This document shows, piece after piece, positions 52,738-61,837 of a stretch of DNA of 64,000 bases. Numbering within the stretch: the first letter of the stretch is position 1; each line of letters starts with the position of its first letter. The notes beneath the pieces were generated by a model. It ran no database searches. It was not told where the DNA came from and saw nothing but the letters and a program-made list of their open reading frames with translations. Source of the DNA: CAYWYR01 sp964462685 (GTDB lineage: Bacteria > Bacteroidota > Ignavibacteria > Kapaibacteriales > UBA2268); assembly GCA_964462685.1 (NCBI GenBank), contig CAYWYR010000011.1, positions 59,553 to 123,552 of the forward strand. Reading direction: 5' to 3'. The position numbers were made by a program, and so were the translations under genes.

Positions 52738-54174
52738 CTAGTTTGACCAAGCTTCATATTTAACGAACCGACTGTTCTCACTCTCATCGATAAAATAGTA
52801 AATAGCTTTATTAGGATTATCCTTTTGGAGTATTTCGGCCTTTTTATTTGGATCACTGATTTCTCCAAATGGTAACCGAGTGTCAATATCAGGGCTTAAG
52901 GCAAAAGGCAAGCCCATCATCCGCTGAACGAGTTGCTGTCTCCCTGCTACCATAGTATTTATCCCGTCAACTCTTCTTGGATAGTTAATTATGATTATTG
53001 AATCCCTCTTCTCCGATAACAGTTCAGTAGAATTCTCGAATGCGCTATGCAGATATTCAGATGCATTTATTGAATTATTCACTCTAACCATATCATAAAT
53101 ACCGAAAAGAACTACCACAGATAATATCAAAAAAGAGCTCGGTCTGCCGATTCCCCCGACAATCATTTTATTAAGTAAATATCCGGATAATAGAAATAGC
53201 GGAATACCTAGATACAAAGCATACCATGGCATAAGCATAGGCAATGCGGGAGTTAGAAATAACAACGCTATCACACTGAATAAAAATATCTCTTTGATAT
53301 TATTCCTAACAATACCTGTTTTATTGTTTTTAAACACTATCAGTTTAAACGCCGAAGCAGCAGCTACAGCCGCTATAATCAAAAATAACCCGCTCGGCAC
53401 TTCCAATAACCTATGATCCAAAGCTGATAGGGGTATAGCTATCAAAAAATTCTTGAAAACATTTATAATATCGATATTTGAAATATTACTGCTATCTGAT
53501 AGATCGCCGGTATTTACTGACCCAGCTAAAATTACTATACCAATAATCAATAATACGCTTATTACACCAAAAATCAGTTGCTGTTTGTTCTTATATATTA
53601 AACCAAAAACAAAAGGGACCAAGCCCAACATATATCCATGCTCTTTCCCAAGGGCAGAAACCACTACTGCTACCAAGAAATATAATAAATATTTTATGTC
53701 ATATTCTTTTTGATATTTAAATAAAAATATCAGACCCCAACAAGCTGCTATGGCTATGATCAGATCGCCAAGTCCTGCTATCCAACCTATATAATACCAA
53801 TGGGCTGGCAGAACCGAATATACCAGCGATATATAAAGAGATATCTTACTCTTCCTTGTGATATTTGATAGCATCAAATAAAAGGAAATACATAATACTA
53901 TATAAATTACAAGCGATACATATCTATGGGCGGCAATAGGTTTTTCCGAATATTTCACCGTCGCTTTATGAATGGCATTCGGAATAGGTCGGTAATATAT
54001 CTGTGATATATCTTCCGTGTAAAATGGTGCGAGAATATTGCTATCTGTATCTAAAGCCGCTTGATGATGGCCGATAATCTGGTAGTCGTCATTAATTGGC
54101 CCAAGCATAAGGTAACCGCCCCAGGCTATAAATGCCGTGGCGATAATGATTATGATAGATCTGACCTTGGACAT
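52738..54174 (-). CDS. Multi-pass membrane protein, possible GT-C glycosyltransferase
   Basis: A 478-residue protein with about ten hydrophobic segments. The first outer loop has an acidic pair NDDYQI and the motif YYRPIPNAIHK, a layout found in GT-C-type membrane glycosyltransferases, and several Asp/Arg-containing loops. That class is inferred, not proven. The C-terminal ~110 residues are soluble. ATG overlaps the stop region of the propeller-protein gene upstream, suggesting coupled expression. No close family recognised. Confidence 0.65.
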   Translation of the reverse strand: MSKVRSIIIIIATAFIAWGGYLMLGPINDDYQIIGHHQAALDTDSNILAPFYTEDISQIYYRPIPNAIHKATVKYSEKPIAAHRYVSLVIYIVLCISFYLMLSNITRKSKISLYISLVYSVLPAHWYYIGWIAGLGDLIIAIAACWGLIFLFKYQKEYDIKYLLYFLVAVVVSALGKEHGYMLGLVPFVFGLIYKNKQQLIFGVISVLLIIGIVILAGSVNTGDLSDSSNISNIDIINVFKNFLIAIPLSALDHRLLEVPSGLFLIIAAVAAASAFKLIVFKNNKTGIVRNNIKEIFLFSVIALLFLTPALPMLMPWYALYLGIPLFLLSGYLLNKMIVGGIGRPSSFLILSVVVLFGIYDMVRVNNSINASEYLHSAFENSTELLSEKRDSIIIINYPRRVDGINTMVAGRQQLVQRMMGLPFALSPDIDTRLPFGEISDPNKKAEILQKDNPNKAIYYFIDESENSRFVKYEAWSN

Positions 54175-56426
54175 TATCTTCCGATTACGGCGAACTTATG
54201 TACAGAACTGCTTTCAGTACTAGCAGAAGTAGCGACTATCAAATATACTCCAGGTTCGATCATCCTGTTATTCGCGTCTCGCCCGTTCCAGATATAAGTA
54301 CCTGAAGTCGTATTGAAGGAGTTGATAAAGATGCCGTCAGGGGTCATTATCCTTACATCTGTATCAGGCGCAAGGCCCTCAATAGTAAGCCCTTCGTGGG
54401 TGCGTGGTATAAAGGGTTGCGGGTAAGTCGAAATATCATAGCTACCATTAGGCTTAACCAGCGAGCCTTCCACCGAATAAAGTCCGTTCTCCGTTCCGAT
54501 ATATATCGTTCCGCTCTCAGCAATCTCTATATCTGTAATTGCATTTGATAAAAGTTCGCTGTTATCTGTATTGATAGTCGCGATTATCTCTTCGCCGTCC
54601 GGGCCGTAAATTGATATACCTTGAAAAGTCCCTACAAACATATTATTTACTGCATCTACGGCTAATGAATTGATCGCAAGCCCCGAAAACTCAGGTTTTT
54701 CAACGAATATAGGTTCATTTCCGTTAGCTACGCTTCCAGGGTTTATCAAAACAGTCAGCCCGTTTGATGTGGCCAGCCAAAGGTTACCGTTCTGATCCAT
54801 TTCCATATCATTATGGATATTGGATAACAACTGCGGATTTAGTGATCTGCTGAGATTCCCCCAAGCTGGGGAGTTCTGGCTTGGATTCTCATTATAATAT
54901 ATCAGCCCTTGTGAATTGTCTAAATGGCCCCCAAGCCATTTGTTGCCGAAATCGTCTATTTCTACGGAATTGTTCCAGCGGTCATTTGTAGCCTCATTTA
55001 CAATACCGTTCCAATTATCAGTATCAGGATCATACGATGCTAAAAGCGTACCGCTTGTCTCAAAACCAGCTACCACACCCCATAAAACACCTTCATTATC
55101 TTCTTCCAAATCAGTAATATAAATTCCATTATCAAAAGGTGTAAGGCTTGTATTATCTGTAGTGAAATGCTTTGTTATTTGCCCGTTATTAGCATCCACC
55201 TTATAAACGCCGCTACCAAAATATGATATGAAAATATCATCTCCTATCCTATGCACATCCTCCGACTCATTAGTGGGCAGCCCGTCAACCGTCCGCCCGT
55301 TATATACGATCCACCCGTCCTCCGTAAGCCTCTGAGTGCCAGCAGCTCCGTTGGAACCTGTAGTATAATAGACATCCCCGTTCGTATCATCGATATAAAT
55401 TTTCTTAACAAAATTGGCCTGTGGGGTAAGCGGTGTGATATAAGTGGTATCCCCGGTTGATAAATCATATTCTATCAGACTATTTCTTCTTGTCCCGATT
55501 AGGATTTTATTATCGTAATATTCAATCAGATTTGGCTGAAAATTATAAACAGAAATAATGCTATCGGCCGAAATGTCTTTTATACCAGAATCTACTAATG
55601 TAAATAAACCCTCTGAGGATGCTGTTATCGAATTGACTTCATTTACCAGAGTATCTTCTATAGCGACTAAACTATCCTGTTCAACAATAAAGAGTTCAGT
55701 ACCGTTAGTGCAGTATATATCCCCGCCCAGCTTTTCAAGCTCGAAAAAGGATTGATCGATAGGAGCTGGAGACAGTAAAAGCTCCCATTTGTTAGGATCG
55801 GCCAGGCTTTCGTCAATAGTCGTTCTTACTACGCCCCTTTCCGTAGATACATATAGTATATTATTGATTTTGGTGATATCGGTAGCTCCTGTACCAACAG
55901 GTAGTGTCGTAAACTTCTTAGTATCTTCGAGAAAGATATTCGTTCCGGGCAGATAAGTTGCCATACCGAACGTACCAACTACATAGACTCTCTCCCCTTC
56001 GTACTCGATCCCCTCTATCGCTGGCGAACTTATATCAGCATTTGTTATATCAGAATTCGAGATATTATCCGTTACACGCTGCCCGTCGAAGAAAATAGTA
56101 TTTAACCCACCATTGCTATGGCCTACATACATTGTGTTATTCTCTGGATTCCACTTCAAACTTGTAACTTCATTTGAAATAAGATCATCAGGACCCCTGA
56201 AATAATCAAATGTGTCTTCGGCAGGATCATAAATATACATTCCCCCGTTGGTGCCGACCCAATAATTGCCGAACCCGTCCACTTCTATCGCCTGAACATC
56301 AAACATGGAGCTATAGCTCTGCCAATTATCATACCTTATGATCTGGGAGCTTGCATAGATCGATGATATGATGCAAAAAATGGAAACCGTTAGGAACCTT
56401 AGAGCTGATCTGAATACTGGAAACAT
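54174..56426 (-). CDS. Secreted beta-propeller protein with C-terminal T9SS-like tail
   Basis: A 750-residue secreted protein. Signal peptide at residues 1-28 (LRFLTVSIFCIISSIYASSQ). Residues ~35-640 contain repeated two-component-regulator-propeller-like blades (GNYWVGTNGGMYIYDP, NGNLWLATSNGLTVL, SGTIYIGTENGLYSVEG). The last ~85 residues resemble the Por/FlgD-type tail (YPQPFIPRTHEGLTIEGL, YIWNGRDANNRMIEPGVYLI). Function unknown; such propellers occur in secreted adhesins and sensors. It abuts the GT-C-like gene and is upstream of it on the same strand. Confidence 0.82.
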   Translation of the reverse strand: MFPVFRSALRFLTVSIFCIISSIYASSQIIRYDNWQSYSSMFDVQAIEVDGFGNYWVGTNGGMYIYDPAEDTFDYFRGPDDLISNEVTSLKWNPENNTMYVGHSNGGLNTIFFDGQRVTDNISNSDITNADISSPAIEGIEYEGERVYVVGTFGMATYLPGTNIFLEDTKKFTTLPVGTGATDITKINNILYVSTERGVVRTTIDESLADPNKWELLLSPAPIDQSFFELEKLGGDIYCTNGTELFIVEQDSLVAIEDTLVNEVNSITASSEGLFTLVDSGIKDISADSIISVYNFQPNLIEYYDNKILIGTRRNSLIEYDLSTGDTTYITPLTPQANFVKKIYIDDTNGDVYYTTGSNGAAGTQRLTEDGWIVYNGRTVDGLPTNESEDVHRIGDDIFISYFGSGVYKVDANNGQITKHFTTDNTSLTPFDNGIYITDLEEDNEGVLWGVVAGFETSGTLLASYDPDTDNWNGIVNEATNDRWNNSVEIDDFGNKWLGGHLDNSQGLIYYNENPSQNSPAWGNLSRSLNPQLLSNIHNDMEMDQNGNLWLATSNGLTVLINPGSVANGNEPIFVEKPEFSGLAINSLAVDAVNNMFVGTFQGISIYGPDGEEIIATINTDNSELLSNAITDIEIAESGTIYIGTENGLYSVEGSLVKPNGSYDISTYPQPFIPRTHEGLTIEGLAPDTDVRIMTPDGIFINSFNTTSGTYIWNGRDANNRMIEPGVYLIVATSASTESSSVHKFAVIGR

Positions 56427-56570
56427 GAGCTTTCCGCAAAGTTTTGTAAATATAAACTACCGTAATATAGTAAAATGTGTTATGCTAGCTCTATTTATGT
56501 GTAGGATATCAAAGGATATGTGGGGATAACGAAATACTTTTGTGCTAGTTATGAGGTAGATCTGCTGTGT

Positions 56571-58553
56571 TTACTGATTTTCGGAGTTAGATTCCTGATG
56601 TGATTCTTTCTGTGGCTCATTTGTTTGCTCTGATTCGTTTTGTGTGGTGAAATACTCGTGTATCTTGCTCGCTGCGGAAGCACCCACAATTACTTTAAGC
56701 TCCGCCAGAGACTTATCTTTGATCGCCTTTACCGATCCGAAAGCATCCAACAGTTTATCGCTAGTTGTCTTGCCTACACCTGGGATATCTGTCAGCTCTG
56801 TCTTAAAGGTCCGCTTACTCCTTAGCTGCCTGTGATAGGTGATAGCAAAGCGGTGAGCTTCATCCCGCAGTTGCTGCATAAGCCTTAGCGAGCTAGAAGT
56901 CTTTGGCATTATATGCGGTTCGCTATCCCCTGGGAAGAATACTTCCTCTAATTTTTTAGCCAGCCCCACAACTACCATTTCATCAGCAACGCCGAGCTCC
57001 TTAAGTACGCCATAAGCAGAGCTTAGCTGCCCTTTTCCGCCGTCTATTATCAGCAGATCGGGGAAATGAGGTTTTGCAGTAATATCAGGTGGGGTAAGGC
57101 CTTCTTTCTTTGCCTCAGCTTCCTGCTTTTCAAACTCCTCACGCTCCTTCTTAATGCGGGAATATCTCCTCCGGACCGCTTCCCGCATAGCTCCGAAGTC
57201 ATCATTCTTCAATACTTCCTTATTCTTAAAGCGGCGGTACTGGCTTTTCTTAGGCCGGCCGTCCTCAAAATGCACCATCGATGATACCAGCTCGCTACCT
57301 TGCAGATGCGAGTTATCAAAACACTCTATCCTGCGCGGCGGATGTTTGAGCCGCAGATCGCGCTGCAGCGAAAGAACCGCCCGCGGGACTACCTGCTCCC
57401 GCTTTTCCATCGCCTGGGAGTGTTCCATGATAATGAACTTAGCGTTAGTACTGGCCATATCCGTCAGCTTTTTCTTATCGCCTATCTTTGGGATGTGGAT
57501 ATGTACGTTCTTGCCTTTCTGCTCTCCAAGAAAGCCCGCCAGATACTCCACGTCCTCTGGCTCTTCTGCCAGAAATATCTCATCGGGTATAAAATCACTC
57601 TCCAGATACCAGCGCTCCATCGAGCGGCCGAGTATTGCCGCGTCCGTCTGCTCGTGTGCGGACGTGATCAGATAATGCCGCTTACCGATAAGCTTCCCGT
57701 CTCTTATCTTAAGTATCAGAACACAGGCCGTCTCCTCCACCCTCGCCAGTCCGAACACATCCCTGTCCTTCATATCAGGGCTTATGATCTTCTGCTTGCT
57801 GGTGAATATCCTCAGGCTCTCGAGCCTGTTCCTTATCTCCGCCGCCTTTTCAAACTCCATCTTCTCGGAGTAGTCCATCATCATCTTCTCTAGCTCATGC
57901 TCCAGCTCGCGGGTCTTGCCGCTCAGGATCTGCCTTGCGAACTTGATATTCTGATTATATTCCTGCTTTGACTGCAGATTCTCGCACGGCCCAGCGCACT
58001 TCTTAATGTGGAAATCAAGGCATACCTTCCATTTATCCTCCGTTACGTTCTCCTCGGTCAGCTTGAGGTCGCAGCTGCGGATCTTCAGAATCTTCCGCGT
58101 CACTTTCAGCAGGCGTTTCAGATGCCCCACATCCGTATAAGGGCCGTAATAAGTGCTGCCATCCTTTACGACAGTCCGCGTCTGGAACACCCGTGGGTAA
58201 TCTTCCTTCGTCACCCGCACATAAGGATAAGTCTTATCATCCCGAAGCAGCACATTATACTTCGGTTTGTTCTTTTTGATGAGCGTATCTTCAAGAATCA
58301 GCGCTTCCGCCTCCGAATCGGTCGAGATAAACTCCATATCGCGTATATGGCTTATGAGCGCCGTAGTCTTAGCGTCCCGCTTTTTTGTATTGTTGAAATA
58401 CGAGCGGACACGGTTCCTCAGCTTCACCGCCTTGCCCACATAAATAACCCTGTCGCGCGCGTTCTTATAAATATACACGCCCGGCTTCTGCGGCAGCGAA
58501 GCGATCTTCTCGCTCAGCTTGATATCAAGTATATTCTTCCCCTCATTCTGCAT
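56571..58553 (-). CDS. uvrC: Excinuclease ABC subunit UvrC
   Basis: UvrC makes both incisions in nucleotide excision repair. The product is 660 residues. The GIY-YIG endonuclease is at ~15-95 (KPGVYIYKNARDRVIYVGKAV), a cysteine-containing region at ~155-205, the UvrB-binding UVR motif at ~220-250 (ELEHELEKMMMDYSEKMEFEKAAEIRNRL, key EFEKAAEIR), the RNase-H-like endonuclease at ~400-560 (IECFDNSHLQGS, LLIIDGGKGQLSSA), and helix-hairpin-helix at ~595-640 (TDIPGVGKTTSDKLLDAFGS). The last ~25 residues are a Gln/Glu/Ser/Asn-rich tail. GC-richer than the repeat DNA upstream. Confidence 0.97.
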   Translation of the reverse strand: MQNEGKNILDIKLSEKIASLPQKPGVYIYKNARDRVIYVGKAVKLRNRVRSYFNNTKKRDAKTTALISHIRDMEFISTDSEAEALILEDTLIKKNKPKYNVLLRDDKTYPYVRVTKEDYPRVFQTRTVVKDGSTYYGPYTDVGHLKRLLKVTRKILKIRSCDLKLTEENVTEDKWKVCLDFHIKKCAGPCENLQSKQEYNQNIKFARQILSGKTRELEHELEKMMMDYSEKMEFEKAAEIRNRLESLRIFTSKQKIISPDMKDRDVFGLARVEETACVLILKIRDGKLIGKRHYLITSAHEQTDAAILGRSMERWYLESDFIPDEIFLAEEPEDVEYLAGFLGEQKGKNVHIHIPKIGDKKKLTDMASTNAKFIIMEHSQAMEKREQVVPRAVLSLQRDLRLKHPPRRIECFDNSHLQGSELVSSMVHFEDGRPKKSQYRRFKNKEVLKNDDFGAMREAVRRRYSRIKKEREEFEKQEAEAKKEGLTPPDITAKPHFPDLLIIDGGKGQLSSAYGVLKELGVADEMVVVGLAKKLEEVFFPGDSEPHIMPKTSSSLRLMQQLRDEAHRFAITYHRQLRSKRTFKTELTDIPGVGKTTSDKLLDAFGSVKAIKDKSLAELKVIVGASAASKIHEYFTTQNESEQTNEPQKESHQESNSENQ

Positions 58554-58592
58554 GGATACTTATACGAAAAAGGGTGGCGCTTTGTGTTATAG

Positions 58593-58626
58593 AAGCTAAT
58601 TGTCCCTAAGAAAGACCAATTAGCTT
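58593..58626. repeat. 10-bp inverted repeat downstream of the uvrC start
   Basis: AAGCTAATTG and CAATTAGCTT form a perfect 10-bp inverted repeat with a 14-nt loop, 40 nt upstream of the uvrC start. It could act as a hairpin or binding site; no T-run follows. Confidence 0.45.
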
Positions 58627-58642
58627 GTTGATGAGCTCTTCT

Positions 58643-58781
58643 ATTGTCCCTCTGGGAGGGACCGCTTTACATTCCGAGTCCCCGAGGAATAAAGTAAAGC
58701 GAGGGAGGTCTCTCCTATCCGACCAATTAATTAACACAGGTTCTATCTAACAAGGGTTGCAACCCCTTGTTAATTGTTGCT
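58643..58781. repeat. Structured dispersed repeat, copy A
   Basis: This ~139-bp element contains a CCCTCTGGGAGGG-type short palindrome, then stem CGCTTTAC/GTAAAGCG (58663-58670 and 58694-58701), a GAGGGAGG tract, TATCCGACC, ACACAGGTTCTATCTAA, and a terminal inverted repeat around GGGTTGCAACCCC. A second copy starts about 200 bases later. Confidence 0.7.
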
Positions 58782-58844
58782 ATTTATTATTTGGTAATCT
58801 TAAATTGATAGATTTGATATAAGTAGGTAAAGATTGACATAAAA

Positions 58845-58983
58845 TTGTCCCTCCCCGAGGGACCGCTCGGCACAAAGAGACTTCGATTTGCAGCGCCGAG
58901 CGAGGGAGGTTTCTTCTATCCGACCGATTAATTTACACAGGTTCTATCTAATAAGGGGTTGCAACCCTTTGTTGATAGCTGCT
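58845..58983. repeat. Structured dispersed repeat, copy B
   Basis: Second copy of the same length. The ends and the GAGGGAGG...TATCCGACC...ACACAGGTTCTATCTAA section match copy A closely, and the terminal palindrome is AAGGGGTTGCAACCCTTT. The central stem is CGCTCGGC/GCCGAGCG (58865-58872 and 58896-58903): both arms differ from copy A but still pair exactly. Confidence 0.7.
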
Positions 58984-59284
58984 TCCCTAATCATCAGAAA
59001 CTTCAAAATAACACCCATCCACTCCCCCCGTCATTCCGAGTGACCCAGCCCGAGTAATCTCGACGACCTTACGTTATCCAGCGTTCATTTCATGTCATAA
59101 CCAACCTATTTGAGATAATTAAAAAAGATGTAATACCAACTTATACAATCAAAGATACTTATATACTTCTTGAATATATGTTTACATTTGGTAAATAAAA
59201 AAAGTCCAAATGAAAAACTAATTGCTTATTATTAAATATGCATTAAACTGTACAAATGTTTGAAAAACTATAAAGGAATCGAGA

Positions 59285-59908
59285 ATGGCGGAAATCAAAA
59301 TAGAAAAAAAGAAACCGATATGGCCTTGGCTACTATTAGCAGCTTTAATAATAGCTTTAGTCGTGTTTTTCGTGGTTGATGACGACGACGATATGGATGA
59401 TATAGAAACAGTAGATAATACTGAAATGGTAGGAAGTACTAATGATGATTACGGTGATAACAACACAAGTAATATCGGAACAGATGAAAATAACGGCACT
59501 GTAGCGGCATACGTGAATTTTGTAGATAACGACCAAGACAAAATGGGACTTGATCATCAATATACCAATGAAGCATTGATGAAATTGATTTATGCTACAC
59601 AAAACATTGCCGCAGAAACTGATTATAATATTGATACCGATATCACGCAGGCTAAAGACTTGGCAGATAGAATTAAGGAAGACCCTTTTGAAACCACACA
59701 TGCAAATAGCATCAGGAAAGCAGCTGATATCTTGTCGAATACTCTCCATAATCTGCAGAAAGAAAAGTATCCTTCATTATCCGGAGAAGTAAATGATGTT
59801 AAAAATGCGGCATCTCAGATCAATCCGGATGTATTGACTTTGGATCAGAAACAAGAAGTAAAGGGTTTCTTTGGAGAAGCTGCAGATTTACTAAGAAAAA
59901 TGAATTAA
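59285..59908 (+). CDS. Membrane-anchored acidic helical protein
   Basis: A 207-residue protein of unknown function. A short basic start (AEIKIEKKKPIWPW) leads into one membrane segment (LLLAALIIALVVFFVV), then a very acidic Asp-rich linker (~36-75), and a helical domain (~75-205) without known motif. It is followed after 21 nt by a PRC-barrel gene; similar pairs are seen in Bacteroidetes genomes next to stress or envelope genes, so they probably work together. AT-rich relative to flanking housekeeping genes. Confidence 0.75.
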   Translation: MAEIKIEKKKPIWPWLLLAALIIALVVFFVVDDDDDMDDIETVDNTEMVGSTNDDYGDNNTSNIGTDENNGTVAAYVNFVDNDQDKMGLDHQYTNEALMKLIYATQNIAAETDYNIDTDITQAKDLADRIKEDPFETTHANSIRKAADILSNTLHNLQKEKYPSLSGEVNDVKNAASQINPDVLTLDQKQEVKGFFGEAADLLRKMN

Positions 59909-59929
59909 TAATTAAAAAGGAATAAGAAA

Positions 59930-60427
59930 ATGGAAAACAGTAACAAAAATCTTTATTATCTAGAAGAACTATCCGATTACAAAGTGGATGATGATTACCA
60001 TGATGTAAGAGGATGGGACATGCTTGACACCAACCGTAAAAAAATTGGTAAGGTGACTAACTTTCTCGTCAATAAAGATAATAAAAGGGTAGTTTATCTT
60101 GATGTAGAAGTTGACAAATCCATTATAGATCACAATTATAAAACTTTCAAAGAAGAGGCTTCTGAGGGTGTACACGGATTTCGGAATGAGGATGGGGAAG
60201 ATCATCTGATTGTTCCTGTGGGAATGGCTAAAATCGACGAAAACAATAAAGATGTCTGTACAAATGAAATCGATTACAATACTTTTGCATCAGCTAAGAG
60301 ATTTAAAAAAGACCAGAATATCGATAGAGAATATGAAGTTTTGGTTTTAGGCCATCTCAGTGGTGATGAAAAGGTAGAACAAACAGATAACAATGAATAT
60401 TACGATCGAAAAGAATTTCGATATTAA
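59930..60427 (+). CDS. PRC-barrel domain protein
   Basis: A 165-residue soluble protein. Residues ~10-110 show a PRC-barrel-like fold (DVRGWDMLDTNRKKIGKVTNFLVNKD, then VVYLDVEVD), a module that binds proteins or RNA. The C-terminal ~50 residues (KRFKKDQNIDREYEVLVLG) are charged. ATG start; likely in one transcript with the membrane-anchored gene just upstream, and ended by a clear terminator. Function unknown. Confidence 0.8.
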   Translation: MENSNKNLYYLEELSDYKVDDDYHDVRGWDMLDTNRKKIGKVTNFLVNKDNKRVVYLDVEVDKSIIDHNYKTFKEEASEGVHGFRNEDGEDHLIVPVGMAKIDENNKDVCTNEIDYNTFASAKRFKKDQNIDREYEVLVLGHLSGDEKVEQTDNNEYYDRKEFRY

Positions 60428-60445
60428 TATCATGTAATTCAATGC

Positions 60446-60480
60446 AAAAGCTGGTAATATAATATTTATCAGCTTTTTTT
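60446..60480 (+). terminator. Terminator of the PRC-barrel transcript
   Basis: AAAAGCTGGTAA and TTATCAGCTTTT form a 12-bp stem with one G-U pair and an 8-nt loop, followed by a run of T residues reaching into the next line. It lies 19 nt after the PRC-barrel stop. Confidence 0.85.
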
Positions 60481-60576
60481 TTGTTTTACGCTCAATAATT
60501 ACTCTTCTTCTCTATTTAAGGGTTATTGTCATCTAAAGCCTGCCGAAAGATAAGACAGCCCTAGAAATTCACCACC

Positions 60577-60603
60577 CGCCCCCTGAGCCTGTCGAAGGGA
60601 GAA
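60577..60603. repeat. Hairpin repeat with GAGCCTGTCGA core, second copy
   Basis: CCCT and AGGG flank the core GAGCCTGTCGA that is also found at 22.4 kb, where the stem is ACAC/GTGT. The different but still pairing stems mark a dispersed structured repeat. It sits in the 284-nt spacer before fliR, which has no other feature I can support. Confidence 0.6.
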
Positions 60604-60711
60604 CTTCTCACAAATATTAATTTGATGAGTTACGTGGGTAATGCTGTTTCAATCCATTCCTCAACTATCGGCACATCCTTTGCTGTTGCATAAGCCTATC
60701 CCTTAAGGCTT

Positions 60712-61506
60712 ATGATTGATGATATAACACTGTTTTTCTACGAAGGGAAGTTCATTATAGGGCTTCTGATATTTGTGCGTGTAGGTGCTATGATGGTAGC
60801 TGCTCCGCTGTTTCGCAACTCAGCGATCCAACCCGCACTCAAAGTAGTTCTAGGTATCATCATCGCCACTACTATCACTACCGCTTACTACGACGAACAG
60901 CCACCTATAGATTTCCATCCCTGGTATATGGTCTATCTGGTGTTGAAGGAAGTTATGGCGGGTCTGCTTTTCGGCTTTGCGGCAAACATCGTCTTTTTCG
61001 CCGCGCGGATGGCCGGTGGACTGATGGATACTGATATGGGATTCCAGACAGCATTGCTATTTAATCTCGAAGCTGGCACACCTACGCTTTTGGGTGAGCT
61101 GAAGGAACTTGTCGCACTTATCGTATTCCTTATCATTAACGGCCACCACTACCTTATAGAAGGAATATTCTTATCCCTTAAAGTTGTACCGCTTACCACA
61201 TTCGAAATATCAGAAGCGAGTGTAGGGTTGTTGATAAATATGGCAACATCAGTTCTCGCAATAAGCCTAAAAATTGCCGCGCCAGTGCTGCTTTCGCTGT
61301 TCGTTACCAATCTTGCTTTGGCACTACTTGGCCGCGTCGCCCCCCAGACCAATATATTCATACTATCATTCCAAGCAAAAGTAGCCGTAGGTTTGCTCGT
61401 ACTGCTTTCATCAGCCCCGCTATTCGTATATGTAATAAAGCAAATGCTGGAAGGGGTTGAAGAGTCTATCTACCAGCTACTGCTAACTCTCAACGGCGGG
61501 GGGTAG
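60712..61506 (+). CDS. fliR: Flagellar biosynthesis protein FliR
   Basis: FliR is part of the flagellar export gate in the inner membrane. The product is 264 residues with about six membrane segments. Family sequences are VRVGAMMVAAPLFRNSAIQPALKV near the N terminus, LLFGFAANIVFFAARMAGGLMDTDMGF in the middle and VAPQTNIFILSFQAKVAVGLLVLL near the C terminus. ATG start. It is not next to flhB or other flagellar genes, so the flagellar set is scattered in this genome. Confidence 0.93.
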   Translation: MIDDITLFFYEGKFIIGLLIFVRVGAMMVAAPLFRNSAIQPALKVVLGIIIATTITTAYYDEQPPIDFHPWYMVYLVLKEVMAGLLFGFAANIVFFAARMAGGLMDTDMGFQTALLFNLEAGTPTLLGELKELVALIVFLIINGHHYLIEGIFLSLKVVPLTTFEISEASVGLLINMATSVLAISLKIAAPVLLSLFVTNLALALLGRVAPQTNIFILSFQAKVAVGLLVLLSSAPLFVYVIKQMLEGVEESIYQLLLTLNGGG

Positions 61507-61580
61507 CCATTCGATTTTTTTATCTTCAGGCATTAGAGCTTTGATCGATACACTCAAATCACTATTACAGTACCTGAGAT

Positions 61581-61689
61581 TCTTCGGCCATGCCCAACAC
61601 TTCTGCAGCCTCAGTATGACATGACCTCTGAATGACATACATACAACGCGTCATTCTGAGGGAGTGAAACGACCGAAGAATCCAGAGCT
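61581..61689. repeat. 109-bp direct repeat, copy 1
   Basis: Matches the copy at 61838 over its full length with four differences in 109 bases. It includes CGTCATTCTGAGGGAGTG and GACCGAAGAATCCAGAG. It does not encode protein in any frame I could support. Confidence 0.8.
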
Positions 61690-61713
61690 ATTAGAAAAAG
61701 AGTATCCTACAAT

Positions 61714-61753
61714 ACACCCTTCTCTTGAGGAGAAGGGCCGGGGATGGGGTGTA
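61714..61753. repeat. Hairpin repeat with CCCTTCTC/GAGAAGGG stem
   Basis: CCCTTCTC and GAGAAGGG form an 8-bp stem with loop TTGAG, flanked by ACACCC and GGGGTGT that extend the pairing. It lies between the two 109-bp copies and looks like a small mobile or REP-type palindrome. Confidence 0.55.
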
Positions 61754-61837
61754 AAATAGCATCCCTCAAATCAAAGAAGTCTTCGTTTGACGATTCCAGA
61801 GCGTTTGGTGAAAACCTATTGTGGTATTATCTAGGCT

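Larger units (their letters stand above)
58554..59284. other. Gene-free repeat-rich spacer
   Basis: No coding region is supported in these 731 bases between uvrC and the TM-protein gene. They hold an inverted repeat near the start, two related ~139-bp hairpin repeats, and a fragment related to the CATTCCGAGTG-type repeats near 59030 (GTCATTCCGAGTGACCC). The last ~200 bases are AT-rich and probably hold the promoter of the downstream pair. Confidence 0.7.

Noticed and set aside
57154..58592. Several plus-strand frames opposite uvrC, up to 197 residues
   Set aside because: They lie entirely across a conserved UvrC gene and have no recognisable domain; they are frame shadows from GC-rich coding sequence.
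58643..58983. Tandem repeats as a CRISPR array
   Set aside because: Only two ~139-bp copies with hairpins and no unique spacers of constant length, and no cas genes nearby; they fit a dispersed structured element instead.
59183..59190. TACATTTG as a Bacteroidetes-type -7 promoter box before the membrane-anchored gene
   Set aside because: The sequence matches TAnnTTTG, but no TTG box lies at the right distance upstream, so I did not call a promoter.
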